A stretch of DNA of 64,000 nt from Virgibacillus_O sediminis. Its GTDB lineage: Bacteria > Bacillota > Bacilli > Bacillales > Amphibacillaceae. The position numbers and the translations under genes are program-made. Position 1 is the first letter of the stretch. Every line of letters begins with the position of its first letter. The stretch lies in the NCBI RefSeq assembly GCF_042643265.1, contig NZ_JBHRRZ010000001.1, forward strand, positions 1 through 64,000, written 5' to 3'. Below the pieces are notes generated by a model, which was given only the letters and a program-made list of their open reading frames with translations, made no database searches and was not told the DNA's origin. Positions 8,230 through 17,205 of this stretch are shown piece after piece.

Positions 8230-9561
8230 GTGAATTTATCAAAACGAGAGATTTATAATATAACAGTTACTGATAAGAATAAGAAATTCTTGGAGAAAGG
8301 CTTTCGATACTATTTTTATCGCGGACTCATATTTTATGCCATTATGCTTATATTACTTAGTATCCCGTTAATAACCCAAAGAGCCTCCTTGTTTGATTAT
8401 TTGGTTTTGCTCGTTGTAATGTTTCTTTTTTACTTATTGGTATGCGGGATGATGTGGGGATTTGTTTCTTTGTCCGTCCGGTTTGGCGAGCGCCGTATAA
8501 AAAAGTTGAATATAAGTCGGAACGAGTATGCAGAAATTGTAAATAAACATAGCAAAGACAGGTTAACCGAAATGTATGAGCAGCTGACAAAGCGATATCA
8601 GGTCGAGAGCTTGCACAAGTTACCGGAGTTCCGGGTTCCTGAACATCCAATCATCTATGGAAAAATAGGCAGTTGGCTGGGCTGGGGTGACCTTGATGGA
8701 AATCAAAAGAAAGAAGGAAGAAAAGATAGATTGGTTTTCATTGTGGCCGGGGCTATCCTTTCTTTTTTCGGGCTTTTGGGATCAGGCGGAATGTCCGTAC
8801 TGACAATAATTGCCGGGTTGGTTTTGGTTGTATTTGCGTTATTTTCCAAGAACATCGGCCAGAGGAGCGGACATAGCCTGAATACCGACAGTTTGACAAT
8901 CTATAAAACATTATTGCATTATTGGAATGAGCGATTTGTTCAAGTGGACTATAGAACAAAAAGAACGAAGGATACCTCATTTGGAAGACAACATGTTTTT
9001 GATTTGGCTGATGGTGACAAAGTTAATATTGAAAACTGCTATGAAGCACCCCATCCGGTGAATGACGAGTTGTTGTCTGATACGATTTCCTATGTATATA
9101 AAAACAACAGAGATATCTTTAAAAACGGAAAGAGTAATATTGGAATTCTTTGGAATTTACAAATGCCGGATGTAAAAGAATTTGATTCAGACATCTCGAG
9201 CAACTTTTACCTGCTTCCTGCAGGAGACCAATCAAAAATGTATTATTACAACTATTATACTACCAGGGAAGGGTATGATATCTATATTACTAGGAAAGTA
9301 TTGGACAAAGAATTGGATAATGTTCTGGAATTCCTGAGACCATTCACGGAAAGGGGTTGGAAAGTTGGGGTTGAATATACTGGAGATTATATGTATATTT
9401 ATCTTCCTGAGTTCCTACCCGATATTGAGAACATAGCATCAGAATCTGAATTGTTACATGTATGCAGACGTGTTGACAGTTTTTACAGCTTTTTTAAACG
9501 TTCGCTCGTCTGGAGGTACGGAGACATTGAAAAGTGGAATAAGAGTGAGATCAAGGGGTGA
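8230..9561 (+). CDS. Four-helix membrane protein of unknown function
   Basis: A 443-residue protein from GTG with GGGAAGGAG seven to ten bases upstream. Helix pairs lie at about residues 28-48 and 54-78, then about 165-183 and 186-204, separated by a charged cytoplasmic-type segment with a short coiled region (SKDRLTEMYEQLTKRY). The C-terminal 240 residues are soluble and aromatic-rich (MYYYNYYTTREGYDIYITRK). I do not recognise a family. The gene stands alone, after a terminator and before a decayed stretch. Confidence 0.6.
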   Translation: MNLSKREIYNITVTDKNKKFLEKGFRYYFYRGLIFYAIMLILLSIPLITQRASLFDYLVLLVVMFLFYLLVCGMMWGFVSLSVRFGERRIKKLNISRNEYAEIVNKHSKDRLTEMYEQLTKRYQVESLHKLPEFRVPEHPIIYGKIGSWLGWGDLDGNQKKEGRKDRLVFIVAGAILSFFGLLGSGGMSVLTIIAGLVLVVFALFSKNIGQRSGHSLNTDSLTIYKTLLHYWNERFVQVDYRTKRTKDTSFGRQHVFDLADGDKVNIENCYEAPHPVNDELLSDTISYVYKNNRDIFKNGKSNIGILWNLQMPDVKEFDSDISSNFYLLPAGDQSKMYYYNYYTTREGYDIYITRKVLDKELDNVLEFLRPFTERGWKVGVEYTGDYMYIYLPEFLPDIENIASESELLHVCRRVDSFYSFFKRSLVWRYGDIEKWNKSEIKG

Positions 9562-9894
9562 TTGGCTGTGTGCTTTGCAATCAATCATGTGAATGAATTA
9601 TAAAAATTTATTCAAGTAATTGGTTTATTCATGGTCTTATGAGCAAACAAGTATTCTTTTTATGTGCCATTAAATGGAGTAACTTTTGATTGAAAAAGGG
9701 GGTGTTGCTAAAATGCCAATTTGTCAAAACTGAGGTAAAAACTGGGCTTAAAATGGTGTCCTTCGTACTTATATATATTAGATCAGAGAAATAATTGCTT
9801 ATTTTGGTATCATCATAATATTCTGTTATTGTTCAAGTATAGTTATCTAGTGTACCTGCCATCTTATTGATGGAAGCCGTCATATCCTTTAATT
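9562..9894. other. Intergenic stretch with a decayed zinc-ribbon start
   Basis: At 9713 an ATG behind AAGGGGGTG reads MPICQN, stop, GKNWA, stop. Restoring a Cys and a Trp gives the MPxCxxCG opening of a small zinc-ribbon protein, so this is probably the relic of one. Nothing else is recognisable. Confidence 0.35.
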
Positions 9895-10092
9895 AAAGAG
9901 GGAGATTCGGCATAAAAGAGTTTCCGTTAAGACTTGTGTAGAACGTTTTGGAACGTCTGCCGCGATTTATAGTAACACCCAAACAAAATAACTCAAGATA
10001 TTAAAAGTAGTGTATTGCTTCTGCGATATGCTTTTTTATTGCTTATAAAAGCCAGCTTATCCCAACTTGTGGGGTCGGCTGGCTTTTTTTGC
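9895..10092 (+). promoter_or_regulatory. Leader of plasmid-type block 1: conserved box plus two tandem terminator-like hairpins
   Basis: The box GAGATTCGGCATAAA (9902-9916) follows a small palindrome (CTTTAATTAAAG). About 110 bases later GTATTGCTTCTGCGATATGC is followed by TTTTTT. A stronger hairpin then comes (AAAGCCAGC ... GCTGGCTTTTTTT, 10047-10092), just before the first gene. The same order of elements, with the identical 15-bp box, heads the second block at 24656-24870. Function as an attenuator or antitermination leader is inference. Confidence 0.6.
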
Positions 10093-10188
10093 TATACAAA
10101 AAATTTGAAGGGAGTGATGGTATGACCTGACAACAGATGTTTGTCTGACGCTTTTCACAAAATTATTAAATAAGGAGCGGATGAAATC

Positions 10189-11480
10189 ATGGAAAAAGCA
10201 ATCCAATTCTCGAACTATGAAAAATCCTTGATCTGGAATCGGTTTATCAAGCCAGTCAATGGCACACAGGAAGAGGCCGAACATTTTCTCGAAGTCTGTG
10301 AGAATTTCGGGCTGAACCCATTGCTGGGGGACATCGTCTTCCAGCGCTATGAAACCAAACGTGGAGCCAAGACCCAGTTCATCACCACAAGGGACGGCCT
10401 TCTTCGTGTAGCCACCCGCCAGTCGGGTATGTTGGCCCGCCCAATGCCAATGTGGTAAAAGAGGGCGATCATTTCGAGTTTTTGCCTTCAAGGGGGACGG
10501 TCAGACATCAATTCGGCACCAAACGGGGGAAAATCCTGGGGGCATATGCCATCATGCAGCATAAGACCCACCATCCAGTAGCCGTCTTTGTTGACTTCGA
10601 GGAGTACTTCCAAGCCAACAGCGGTAGGCAGAACTCCAGGTATGGCAATCCCAATGTGTGGGACACCCTGCCGATCGCCATGATTGTCAAGATAGTGGAG
10701 ACCTTCGTGCTGCGCCGGCAATTCCCACTGGGAGGGCTGGATACGCAAGAGGAAATCGGGCTGGATGAAAACATGCCAACAGAGGGTACAGCTCAAACAC
10801 CACAGAACCAGGAGGCAACAGAGTCTTCACGGGCTGCAAAAGAAGTTCAACGGGAAGCTGAACAGTTGGAACCAGAAACACTCACTCATGAGGTGGCTGT
10901 AAAATCATTTGATATCAAGACGACCTCCTCGGAGAAGAAGTATGGGTTGCTGATAGTTCAAAGCAAAGAATCAGAGAAAGAATTTCAAGCATTGGTGAAG
11001 GATGAACAATTAATGGAATCCTTAAAACAGGTAACTTTAGGAGAAATACTAGAGTTAGAACTCTATGAGGAAAACAGTTTTTATTTCCTTAAAAATTATG
11101 CCGACACAACTTCAAACGAAGAAGATGAAGGTGTAAACACTAGAGGAAAACCAAACAGGTCAACCATCAGACCAACCAGAGGAACCTGCTTAAGAAGCTA
11201 AGAGCGAACAGCAGGAGCCCTCAGCTCAGACAGAATCCGGTAATGCTTATGACGTTTACATCCAAAACGTCACAATCGGTGAAAAAGCATCTGAGAAATT
11301 CGTGAAGATTGCCGGCATTATCGATGGCAAGACTCAACTGATACTTGCCCGCGGCAGTGAAGCTGTTCAGAAGACTGAGGGGTTGGAACAAGGAGATAAC
11401 GCGCCTCATCCCGAAAAAAGAGAATGGATTCCTTTTTCTGATTGATGTTGTTCAGCCAGCCGAAAAAGCGGGACGATCAT
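10189..11480 (+). pseudogene. Phage/plasmid single-strand annealing protein (Bet/RecT-like), frameshifted
   Basis: The ATG follows AATAAGGAGCGG. The N-terminal frame (FLEVCENFGLNPLLGDIVFQ, then a TTRDGLLRVATRQSG run) has the layout of lambda Bet/RecT annealing proteins: a helical start, a 'far from home' C-x-x-x-GLNPL turn and a GL/DGLRVA strand. It derails near 10427 and stops at 10458. The next frame restores VGPPNANVVKEGDHFEF, then GAYAIMQHKTHHPVAVFVDF and WDTLPIAMIVKIVETFVLRR, the conserved core. A charged linker runs to 11201. Beyond it another frame (YDVYIQNVTIGEKASEKFVK) and a further shift near 11400 continue a beta-rich domain. At least three indels make it inactive as read. Confidence 0.7.
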
Positions 11481-11481
11481 C

Positions 11482-12221
11482 GTGCTGCCTAGCATTCTGG
11501 ATGTTGCTCTGAAACCAGGAGTTACGGCAAGAAGGAAACCCGGTGCAAGTGTCCGTTTTGTGAGGAAGACGCCAACAAGCCGAAGAAATATTACCTTTCC
11601 TTGAACACGGTAGATAACTTATATAAATGTTGGTATTGCAAGACCTCCGGTGGAGTGCTTGATTTTGAAGTGCAACTCAGCGGCAAGCCTTACAACGAAG
11701 TGAAGGAAAAGTATTTTGGTAAAAGGAAGAGAAAACTGCACCCGGCTTGCCTGCTGAATCCATATCAGCTGGACCGGATCGGTTGGAAGGAATACAAAAG
11801 GAAATCATTCCAAGACTTCTTGCAGAAACGGGAGCAGGTCATCAAAGATTGGAAGCGATATGTTCACGAGGAACTGGTGGTGCATTATGCCCTGTTCATC
11901 TGCATCGCTCATCTGGAAACTCAGGAGAAGCGTCAAGAGCAGTTATTGGAATGGCTCATACAAATTTGCTGGGAGTCCTATATTCCAAACATGTACACAC
12001 GCATCCAGGAAGAATTCTTGAAACCGTGGGAAGATGCGGCGGATTGGTCGAGAGAAGGAACAGAACTGGGACGGAGTGCATGGAGGGTCTGTCTGAAGAC
12101 CATGGACTTCGAACTGGAAACGTTGTTTCTGAACATCATGTTCATCCAGCATGCAGACAAAATGGAAAATAAAAAAAGACACGTTCCGAAAGAGAAACGT
12201 GTCACACAAAAAGTCATTTAA
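11482..12221 (+). pseudogene. CHC2-type zinc-finger (DnaG-like) primase-associated protein, frameshifted
   Basis: A GTG at 11482 opens LPSILDVALKPGV. After a one-base slip near 11523 the main frame reads YGKKETRCKCPFC, then DNLYKCWYCKTSGGVLDFEV. The C-x2-C ... C-x2-C pattern, with FCxxD and KCWYC-x-x-x-GGVLDF, is that of the CHC2 zinc domain at the N-terminus of DnaG-type primases. No TOPRIM domain follows: the remaining 170 residues are helical and rich in Trp and charge, ending RVTQKVI. It may be an accessory primase or regulator of a plasmid. The Cys ligands are intact, so only the first 14 or so residues are affected. Confidence 0.65.
12172..12203 (-). terminator. Terminator-like hairpin on the minus strand inside the primase-like gene end
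   Basis: GACACGTT and AACGTGTC pair perfectly over 8 bp. Read on the minus strand, the stem is followed by TTTTTTATTTT. It lies inside the last codons of a plus-strand gene, with no convergent gene visible nearby. Confidence 0.4.
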
Positions 12222-12242
12222 CTTGGTTTAGTCTACCAAGGT
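12222..12242 (+). terminator. Short hairpin between the primase-like gene and ssb
   Basis: CTTGGT and ACCAAG form a 6-bp stem around TTAGTCT directly after the stop codon. No T-tract follows, so it is a weak terminator at best. It fits the pattern of a hairpin before nearly every gene in this block. Confidence 0.35.
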
Positions 12243-12279
12243 CAAAAACAAAAATCAAATCGAAGGGAAGTTTTATGAA

Positions 12280-12712
12280 ATGAATAATGTTCAATTAATC
12301 GGTCGCATGACAAAAGACGTAGACATGAAATACACGAAGAATGGAAATGCTGTTGCAACATTCACCCTGGCGGTGAACCGTCCGTTCAAAAATAATCAAG
12401 GTAATCAGGACGCAGATTTCATTTCGTTGTCAGGTATGGAGGAAACCTGCGGAGAATACAGCACAATATTGCAGGAAAGGCTCTCAAGTAGGCGTGGCCG
12501 GCCGTATCCAGACCCGTTCGTTTGAAGGGCAGGATGGAAAGACGGTATTCATTACTGAAGTGGTTGCCGATCATGTCGAGTTTCTTGATACCCGTAACCA
12601 GAATGGACACGGGAACCAATCCAATCCCAATAACCAGAGTCGTCCACAGAGCAATCCATATCAGAGTCAGGGTGTACCCGTGGATGTGAATGATGACGAC
12701 CTGCCGTTTTAA
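12280..12712 (+). pseudogene. ssb: Single-stranded DNA-binding protein, frameshifted
   Basis: The frame begins MNNVQLIGRMTKDVDMKYTK with VATFTLAVNRPFKNNQGNQD, the SSB OB-fold start. An extra base near 12431 throws it off; shifted by one, it continues CQVWRKPAENTAQYCRKGSQ, then VGVAGRIQTRSFEGQDGKTV and the acidic C-terminal tip VDVNDDDLPF, which recruits partners in SSB proteins. Domain order, the Asn/Gln/Pro-rich linker and the DDLPF tail are complete, so this is a full-length ssb with one indel. It is probably a plasmid or phage copy rather than the chromosomal gene. Confidence 0.88.
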
Positions 12713-12728
12713 AATGATTGAAGGGTAA

Positions 12729-12765
12729 AGAGAGATGGAATCAAATCTGTCTCTCTTTTTTTATT
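12729..12765 (+). terminator. Intrinsic terminator between ssb and the nuclease gene
   Basis: AGAGAGA and TCTCTCT pair, followed by TTTTTTT, 17 bases after the ssb stop and only 24 bases before the next start codon. No promoter fits between it and the next gene. Confidence 0.7.
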
Positions 12766-12788
12766 TATACGGAAAGGAGGGGAAAAGA

Positions 12789-13501
12789 TTGATATTTTCA
12801 TTCTCACGCTTGAATCTATACAGACAGTGTCCCTACCGGTTCTATAACAAGTATGTCTTAGGAAAAGAAGAGCCTGTGACAAAGCCGTTGGCTCTTGGAA
12901 AGGCGGTTCATCAGGCCATCGACGATATAATCAATGGTTCTAGCCATGAAGAGGCCGTTTTGAACGGGTATGCATCCGCAGGGTTTCACGAAGACCTAGT
13001 ACAGCAGGAGATTTCTGATTTGGTCGAACGTGCACCTGTTTACTGGAAGATGGGCAGAACGGAAGTCTATTTTAAACTCCCACCATCAAATAGCCATAAC
13101 GCGCCAGAAATTCAAGGCTATATTGATCTCTTGTCACCAGATGGTGCAATTACAGACTGGAAGACGAACAGGTCAATTTACGGAGTATAGGATAATAAGC
13201 AGTTAGCTCTTTATACGCCTGGGCAATCAGCCAAGAAACAGGAGTGAATAGAGTAGAGGCAATCCTGCACTTTTTACGTTTTAGGAAGGAAAAGGGAAGG
13301 ATATTCAGTAAGGAGGAAATGGAAGAGGAAAGAAAATGGGCATTGGATATAGCAGATGAAATCAATGAAAGGCTGGATCTGTTGGAGGTCATGCCCGAGG
13401 AGAGGAAAAGAGTATTTCCGGCAAGACCATCACGTCTGTGTAACCACTGCCCGCTTGCTAGTCAATGTATAAAAATAGAACGGAATAGGCTGGCTTTTTG
13501 A
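12789..13501 (+). pseudogene. PD-(D/E)XK nuclease (RecB/AddB C-terminal type), broken
   Basis: A TTG start at 12789 follows AAAGGAGGGG. The text SFSRLNLYRQCPYRFYNKYV is the classic start of RecB-family nuclease domains, followed by PLALGKAVHQAID and then GYIDLLSPDGAITDWKTN, the D ... D-x-K active-site motifs. A TAG interrupts at 13188-13190 and a one-base loss follows near 13212; the rest resumes as YAWAISQETGVNRVEAILHF and ends with NHCPLASQC. The Cys residues at both ends match the AddB/Cas4-type iron-sulfur cluster arrangement. Complete in content, but with a stop and a shift. Confidence 0.78.
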
Positions 13502-13539
13502 CACATCTTATATTACAAATTCGCTTATTTTTCCTAAAT

Positions 13540-13564
13540 GGAAGCCCCTTCGATATGAAGGGGC
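13540..13564 (+). terminator. Hairpin after block 1
   Basis: AAGCCCCTTC and GAAGGGGCT pair around GATAT. The T-tract is poor (AATAAGG). It marks the downstream end of the replication/recombination block. Confidence 0.45.
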
Positions 13565-13725
13565 TAATAAGGGAGTATCAGTATACGGTCTATCCAATAG
13601 GAGATATACGCAGTTATTAAGTAACGGGCGCTTATATACCTTAGTTGATACTGCCAGTAAGCATTCTTTCAACACTGGTTATACACAAGGAGGTCAAAAG
13701 AAGGTCCGTAATTTGTTAATGCAGA
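13565..13725. other. Intergenic stretch, no gene seen
   Basis: Contains one copy of the short AACGGGCGC motif (near 13624) that recurs in several intergenic regions of the window. Otherwise featureless. Confidence 0.4.
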
Positions 13726-13974
13726 CTAATACATCGGGAAGTTACCATTTTGATGATGGCTATGATTGTAATCGTTCTTCCCTTCCAACACCATATAGTG
13801 CTGTTCCAGCTTCATCACTGCCTGGTAATGCTTTTGATAAAGATACATATGACGTTGTGGGTTACTGTACTCATACCTTTTAGCCATCGAGCCATATAAG
13901 CTGGCTTCGTCCAAAAGATTTTTAATCGTTTGATCAAGTTGCAGGAAGAAACCCCCGTTATTTTCTAATAGCAC
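13726..13974 (-). CDS. Small helical hypothetical protein
   Basis: An 82-residue frame from a GTG. The protein is helical with regular aromatic spacing (DQTIKNLLDEASLYGSMAKR, then HMYLYQKHYQAVMKLEQHY) and a His-rich tail. Heptad-like patterning and the lack of stops suggest a true gene, although the ribosome site is weak. It resembles short Bacillaceae proteins of unknown role. Confidence 0.45.
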   Translation of the reverse strand: MLLENNGGFFLQLDQTIKNLLDEASLYGSMAKRYEYSNPQRHMYLYQKHYQAVMKLEQHYMVLEGKNDYNHSHHQNGNFPMY

Positions 13975-14220
13975 AACACTTCATGTTATTCATCTAGCTG
14001 GAAAGGGAGTGGGTGACTGCCTAGAGCCTTGGTTATCTTTTGACACCTACCATTACAGTAAGCACCTAAACGGGGAAGATGAGATATATAAGTATGAAAG
14101 TTGTCTGGGGAGATTTTCTTCAAATTAGATTTTATTGCACCATTCTTTGAAGGACAAAAAGAACATATGAGAAGCAGGTGTTTCACTCTTTGATGAATAC
14201 CTGCTTCTCATTAATCTGGC

Positions 14221-14736
14221 TTAAAAGTTTGGTCTTTTTTGAGCGATAACCACTTCTTCCGGATACATATCGGTGTTTTCAGTTTTGTTGGATAGAAAGG
14301 CCCGATAGACGATTTGCTGGTTATCATCGCCGGCTTCGACTAATACAATGATTTTCCCATCTTTAAGGTACTTTTCATATTGTTTTGCCTGCTCTTCGGG
14401 AATACCGGCTCCCACTAAAGCTCCAATGATTCCGCCGCTTCCTGCTCCGATTCCTGGTATAGTCAATAGACCGACTTCAGCAATCAGACCTACAAGACCA
14501 CCGAGGGCGCCACCTGAAATGGCTCCAATTCCGGCTCCTTTCCCGGAGTTTTTCGCTCGTCCACCTTTGTCCGTTGAAGCATCAGCACCTGTATCATGAT
14601 GAATCTTGTTTACGTTACCGCTATCTTTAGCAAGCACAGAAATGTCTTTACTGGTATACCCTATATCTTTTAGGTGTTTAATCGCTCTCTCCGCATTCTC
14701 CACATCAGAAAAGGCACCACCGATAATCCTATCCAT
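14221..14736 (-). CDS. General stress protein of the YflT / 17M family
   Basis: A 171-residue protein, ATG with AAAGGAGG upstream. The N-terminus DRIIGGAFSDVENAERAIKH, then LKDIGYTSKDISVLAKD, is the YflT-type alpha/beta start. A Gly/Ala-rich double hydrophobic segment (about residues 68-112) resembles a membrane-inserting glycine zipper. The C-terminus returns to KYLKDGKIIVLVEAGDD. Homologues are induced by general stress in Bacillus. A GGGTAT that could be a sigma-B -10 element lies about 40 bp upstream of the start on this strand, but no good -35 was found. Confidence 0.8.
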   Translation of the reverse strand: MDRIIGGAFSDVENAERAIKHLKDIGYTSKDISVLAKDSGNVNKIHHDTGADASTDKGGRAKNSGKGAGIGAISGGALGGLVGLIAEVGLLTIPGIGAGSGGIIGALVGAGIPEEQAKQYEKYLKDGKIIVLVEAGDDNQQIVYRAFLSNKTENTDMYPEEVVIAQKRPNF

Positions 14737-14781
14737 TTTAGAAATAACCTCCTTTTATGGGATTGTTAATCTATACCCGTA

Positions 14782-14851
14782 AAAAAAGAAGTTTACTACT
14801 CATTACATAATTGAATGCGGCAAATTTGTTAACGGGCTTGAAACCCATTGG
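14782..14851. repeat. 70-bp dispersed repeat, copy 1
   Basis: From AAAAAAGAAGTTTACTACTC to CTTGAAACCCATTGG, nearly identical to 38286-38356. The longest shared run is TTTACTACTCATTACATAAT and the bases just after it. It lies immediately upstream of the YflT-like gene promoter region. Confidence 0.8.
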
Positions 14852-14917
14852 GGGAGCGAATATAGGATGAGTGGAATCCTATCATTAGAAAGGCTGAATC
14901 AGAGAAGGTATAGCCAA

Positions 14918-14969
14918 AAACCGCAACTTCATTAGTCGGTGATGTCCTATGATAGGTGCAGTTTTTGTT
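14918..14969 (-). terminator. Probable terminator of the Na/Pi cotransporter gene
   Basis: AAAAACCGCA and TGCAGTTTTT pair with one mismatch around a long loop, in the gap just downstream of the minus-strand gene that ends at 14997. Confidence 0.45.
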
Positions 14970-14996
14970 GGTTTAGTGCTTTTCCTGGGAGGCCTT

Positions 14997-16622
14997 TTAA
15001 ACTCCTAATACATCCTCTGCAATGTTAACAGCGTGGTCGCCGATACGCTCCAGGTTGCTGAGCATATCGGCGAATACTATACCCGCAGTACCGCTGCACA
15101 GACCTTCGTTTACACGAATAAGGTGTTTCCTGCGATATTCCCTCTCCATTATATCTATTTTTTCCTCTTTTTGGACGACACCAAGCGCCGCTTTCCTGTC
15201 CATTTTTTCCAGGGCCTTAACGGCTTGTTTCACTGTAAGGATCGTCAGATCAAACATATTATTTAGTTCTGTTATTGCTTGTTCTGTAAGAAGCACTTTA
15301 TGGGCCTTCTTGTAGTCGACGAGTTCAACAAGATTTTCAACATGATCCCCTGTCCTTTCAACATCCCTCACAGCGTTCATCAGGGCTATATGCCTGCTGC
15401 TGTCTGCTTCCGACAGGGATTCCGTAGAGATGTTGATCAGATAATCAGTAATCTCTTTGTCCAGATTGTTCAACGCGTCTTCAAGCCGCATGACCATATC
15501 GGAATGTTTTGTCTGATTCGTTGTCAGGTATTGGCTGGTTTCTTCCAATCCTTTAACCGCATACTCCCCCATACGGAAAATTTCTTTATTTGCTTGGTCC
15601 AGAGCCAAAGTGGGTGATTGCTGAACAAAGACGGGTTCCAGATGCTTTGGTTTATATTCGACCATCACATCCTCCCCCGGAACCAGCATTACCATCAGCC
15701 AAGCCAATGCACCGATGAACGGGAACTGGATGATCGTGTTAGCAAGGTTAAAACTTCCGTGGGCAAAAGCGATGGTCATTTCAGGGTTTAAATCAAAAGT
15801 ATTCTGTAGATAATTTACAAACTGTGTATAGAAGTCTAGTAGCATTATAGCAAGGGTGGTACCAATTAGGTTGAAGGCCACATGTGTTAATGCAGTCCTT
15901 CGGGCGGCTACAGATGCTCCGAGAGAAGCGAGCACCGCTGTAATCGTTGTCCCGATGTTATCGCCGAGTAATACTGGTAATGCTGCATCCAAGGAAATGG
16001 CTCCCTGTGCAAACAGTCCCTGAAGCACCCCGATGGTGGCCGAGGAGCTCTGTACAATCACGGTGAATACCGTCCCGATGATCACACCGAGAATCGGAAT
16101 GGAACTCATATTTACTGTAAGGTTCTGGAATGCCTCAAGTTCCCGTAACGGAGACATTCCGCTGCTCATAAATTCCAATCCTAAGAATAATGAGCCGAAG
16201 CCGAAAAGCGTCTGTCCGATGTGATTGATTTTAGGCCTCTTAAAGAAGAAAAGCAGGAAAGAACCAACCGCCGCTATCGGCAGAGCATATTCTCCAAGGT
16301 CAATGCCGATGATGAAGGCGGTGAAGGTCGTACCGATATTCGCCCCCATAATGACCCCAATGGCCTGTCTGAAACTTATAAAGCCTGCATTCACCAGCCC
16401 GATGGTCAATACGGTTGTTCCCGTACTGGACTGTAGAAGGATGGTCACCGCAATACCCGCCAACATCCCGATAAAAGGGTTACTGGTAAACTTATTAAGA
16501 ACGGCCCTTAGTCTGTTGCCAGCCGTTTTCTGAAGGCCGTCGCCCGTATATTTGATACCAAGAAGGAAAATACCTAACCCTCCGATGAATTCAAAAATCA
16601 ACATTTGAACATCTATATTCAT
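14997..16622 (-). CDS. Na+/phosphate cotransporter (NptA/YjbB type) with PhoU-like tail
   Basis: A 541-residue inner-membrane symporter for inorganic phosphate. Residues 1-310 hold two Na/Pi-cotransporter repeats, each with the QSSS/T signature (VTILLQSSTGTTVLTIGLV and VIVQSSSATIGVLQGLF). The cytoplasmic C-terminus (about 345-541) is a PhoU-like three-helix bundle (MRLEDALNNLDKEITDYLIN ... SNLERIGDHAVNIAED). This is the full family architecture. The ATG is at 16622, in a clear start context. Four PhoP-like hexamers at 11-bp spacing lie 52-90 bp upstream, so it should be induced by phosphate starvation with pst and phn. Confidence 0.93.
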   Translation of the reverse strand: MNIDVQMLIFEFIGGLGIFLLGIKYTGDGLQKTAGNRLRAVLNKFTSNPFIGMLAGIAVTILLQSSTGTTVLTIGLVNAGFISFRQAIGVIMGANIGTTFTAFIIGIDLGEYALPIAAVGSFLLFFFKRPKINHIGQTLFGFGSLFLGLEFMSSGMSPLRELEAFQNLTVNMSSIPILGVIIGTVFTVIVQSSSATIGVLQGLFAQGAISLDAALPVLLGDNIGTTITAVLASLGASVAARRTALTHVAFNLIGTTLAIMLLDFYTQFVNYLQNTFDLNPEMTIAFAHGSFNLANTIIQFPFIGALAWLMVMLVPGEDVMVEYKPKHLEPVFVQQSPTLALDQANKEIFRMGEYAVKGLEETSQYLTTNQTKHSDMVMRLEDALNNLDKEITDYLINISTESLSEADSSRHIALMNAVRDVERTGDHVENLVELVDYKKAHKVLLTEQAITELNNMFDLTILTVKQAVKALEKMDRKAALGVVQKEEKIDIMEREYRRKHLIRVNEGLCSGTAGIVFADMLSNLERIGDHAVNIAEDVLGV

Positions 16623-16673
16623 TGTTGGATCCTACCCTTCCATTTGTCGAAGTTTGGTATTTGCCATTCCAAT

Positions 16674-16712
16674 TATTAAACGATCTGTATGTATGTGTAA
16701 ATATGATCATAA
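16674..16712 (-). promoter_or_regulatory. PhoP-box array upstream of the Na/Pi cotransporter
   Basis: Read on the minus strand: TTATGA, TTTACA, ATACAG, TTAATA, starting exactly 11 bp apart (plus-strand positions 16707-16712, 16696-16701, 16685-16690, 16674-16679). The Bacillus PhoP site is a set of TTAACA-like direct repeats with 5-bp spacers. The periodicity is seen; binding is inferred. Confidence 0.65.
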
Positions 16713-16899
16713 AAAACTTAATGTATAATTTACATTTATACTTGGGATGATTTTTATTTTGAGCCTACTTATTATATTTAGGCACTATAAAAATGTAGGT
16801 AACAGAAGGCCTTTAAGGTTTCCATGAGAAGGAAAAACAAAAGCCACTAGCAATACCCCCAAATTCAATAGCCTTCCTATTGTGTAACCTATTAAGGGA

Positions 16900-17205
16900 G
16901 GAAGTCTCTAAGGAGATGTGAGAAGTGACTGACATAGGGTAAAATACGTAGACAAAGAAGAGTTTCCCTCTTCAGACAATCCGAAAAAGAAACAACCAGC
17001 ACCTAACTTGGATCCCATTAAGCCGACAATAGATGAGTGGCTGAGAGAGGATATGAAAAAAGCAAGATAAACAGAAGGACTGCCAAACGGATATGGCAAA
17101 TGTTGAAGGAGGATGGTTTCAAAGGTTCTGAGGGAAGTATTCGCAGCTATGTTCCTACAGAAAGAACTATTGCAGGAAGGCGAAGATAAACTTTTCTATT
17201 AGTAT
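16900..17205 (+). pseudogene. Relic of an IS21-family IstA transposase
   Basis: Short frames read KYVDKEEFPSS and NLDPIKPTIDEWLREDMKKA, then, after a shift, WQMLKEDGFKGSEGSIRSYV. 'LDPFKPYIDEWLKED' followed by 'L..EGF.GS.STVRRYV' is the standard N-terminal region of IstA. Several stops and shifts; only about 100 residues remain. No terminal repeats could be fixed. Confidence 0.65.

Noticed and set aside
9902..9916. The 15-bp box as a transposon end
   Set aside because: The two copies are in the same orientation, each followed by the same hairpin order and genes, with no inverted partner or target duplication.
10189..11480. Programmed frameshifting in the Bet/RecT-like gene
   Set aside because: Shifts occur at several non-slippery positions and neighbouring genes are broken the same way, so mutation or assembly error is simpler.
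14736..14800. Sigma-B promoter for the YflT-like gene
   Set aside because: A GGGTAT is present at a suitable place but no GTTT-type -35 lies at the right distance.
15022..16533. Several plus-strand frames across the Na/Pi cotransporter gene
   Set aside because: They are antisense shadows of a strong minus-strand coding region.
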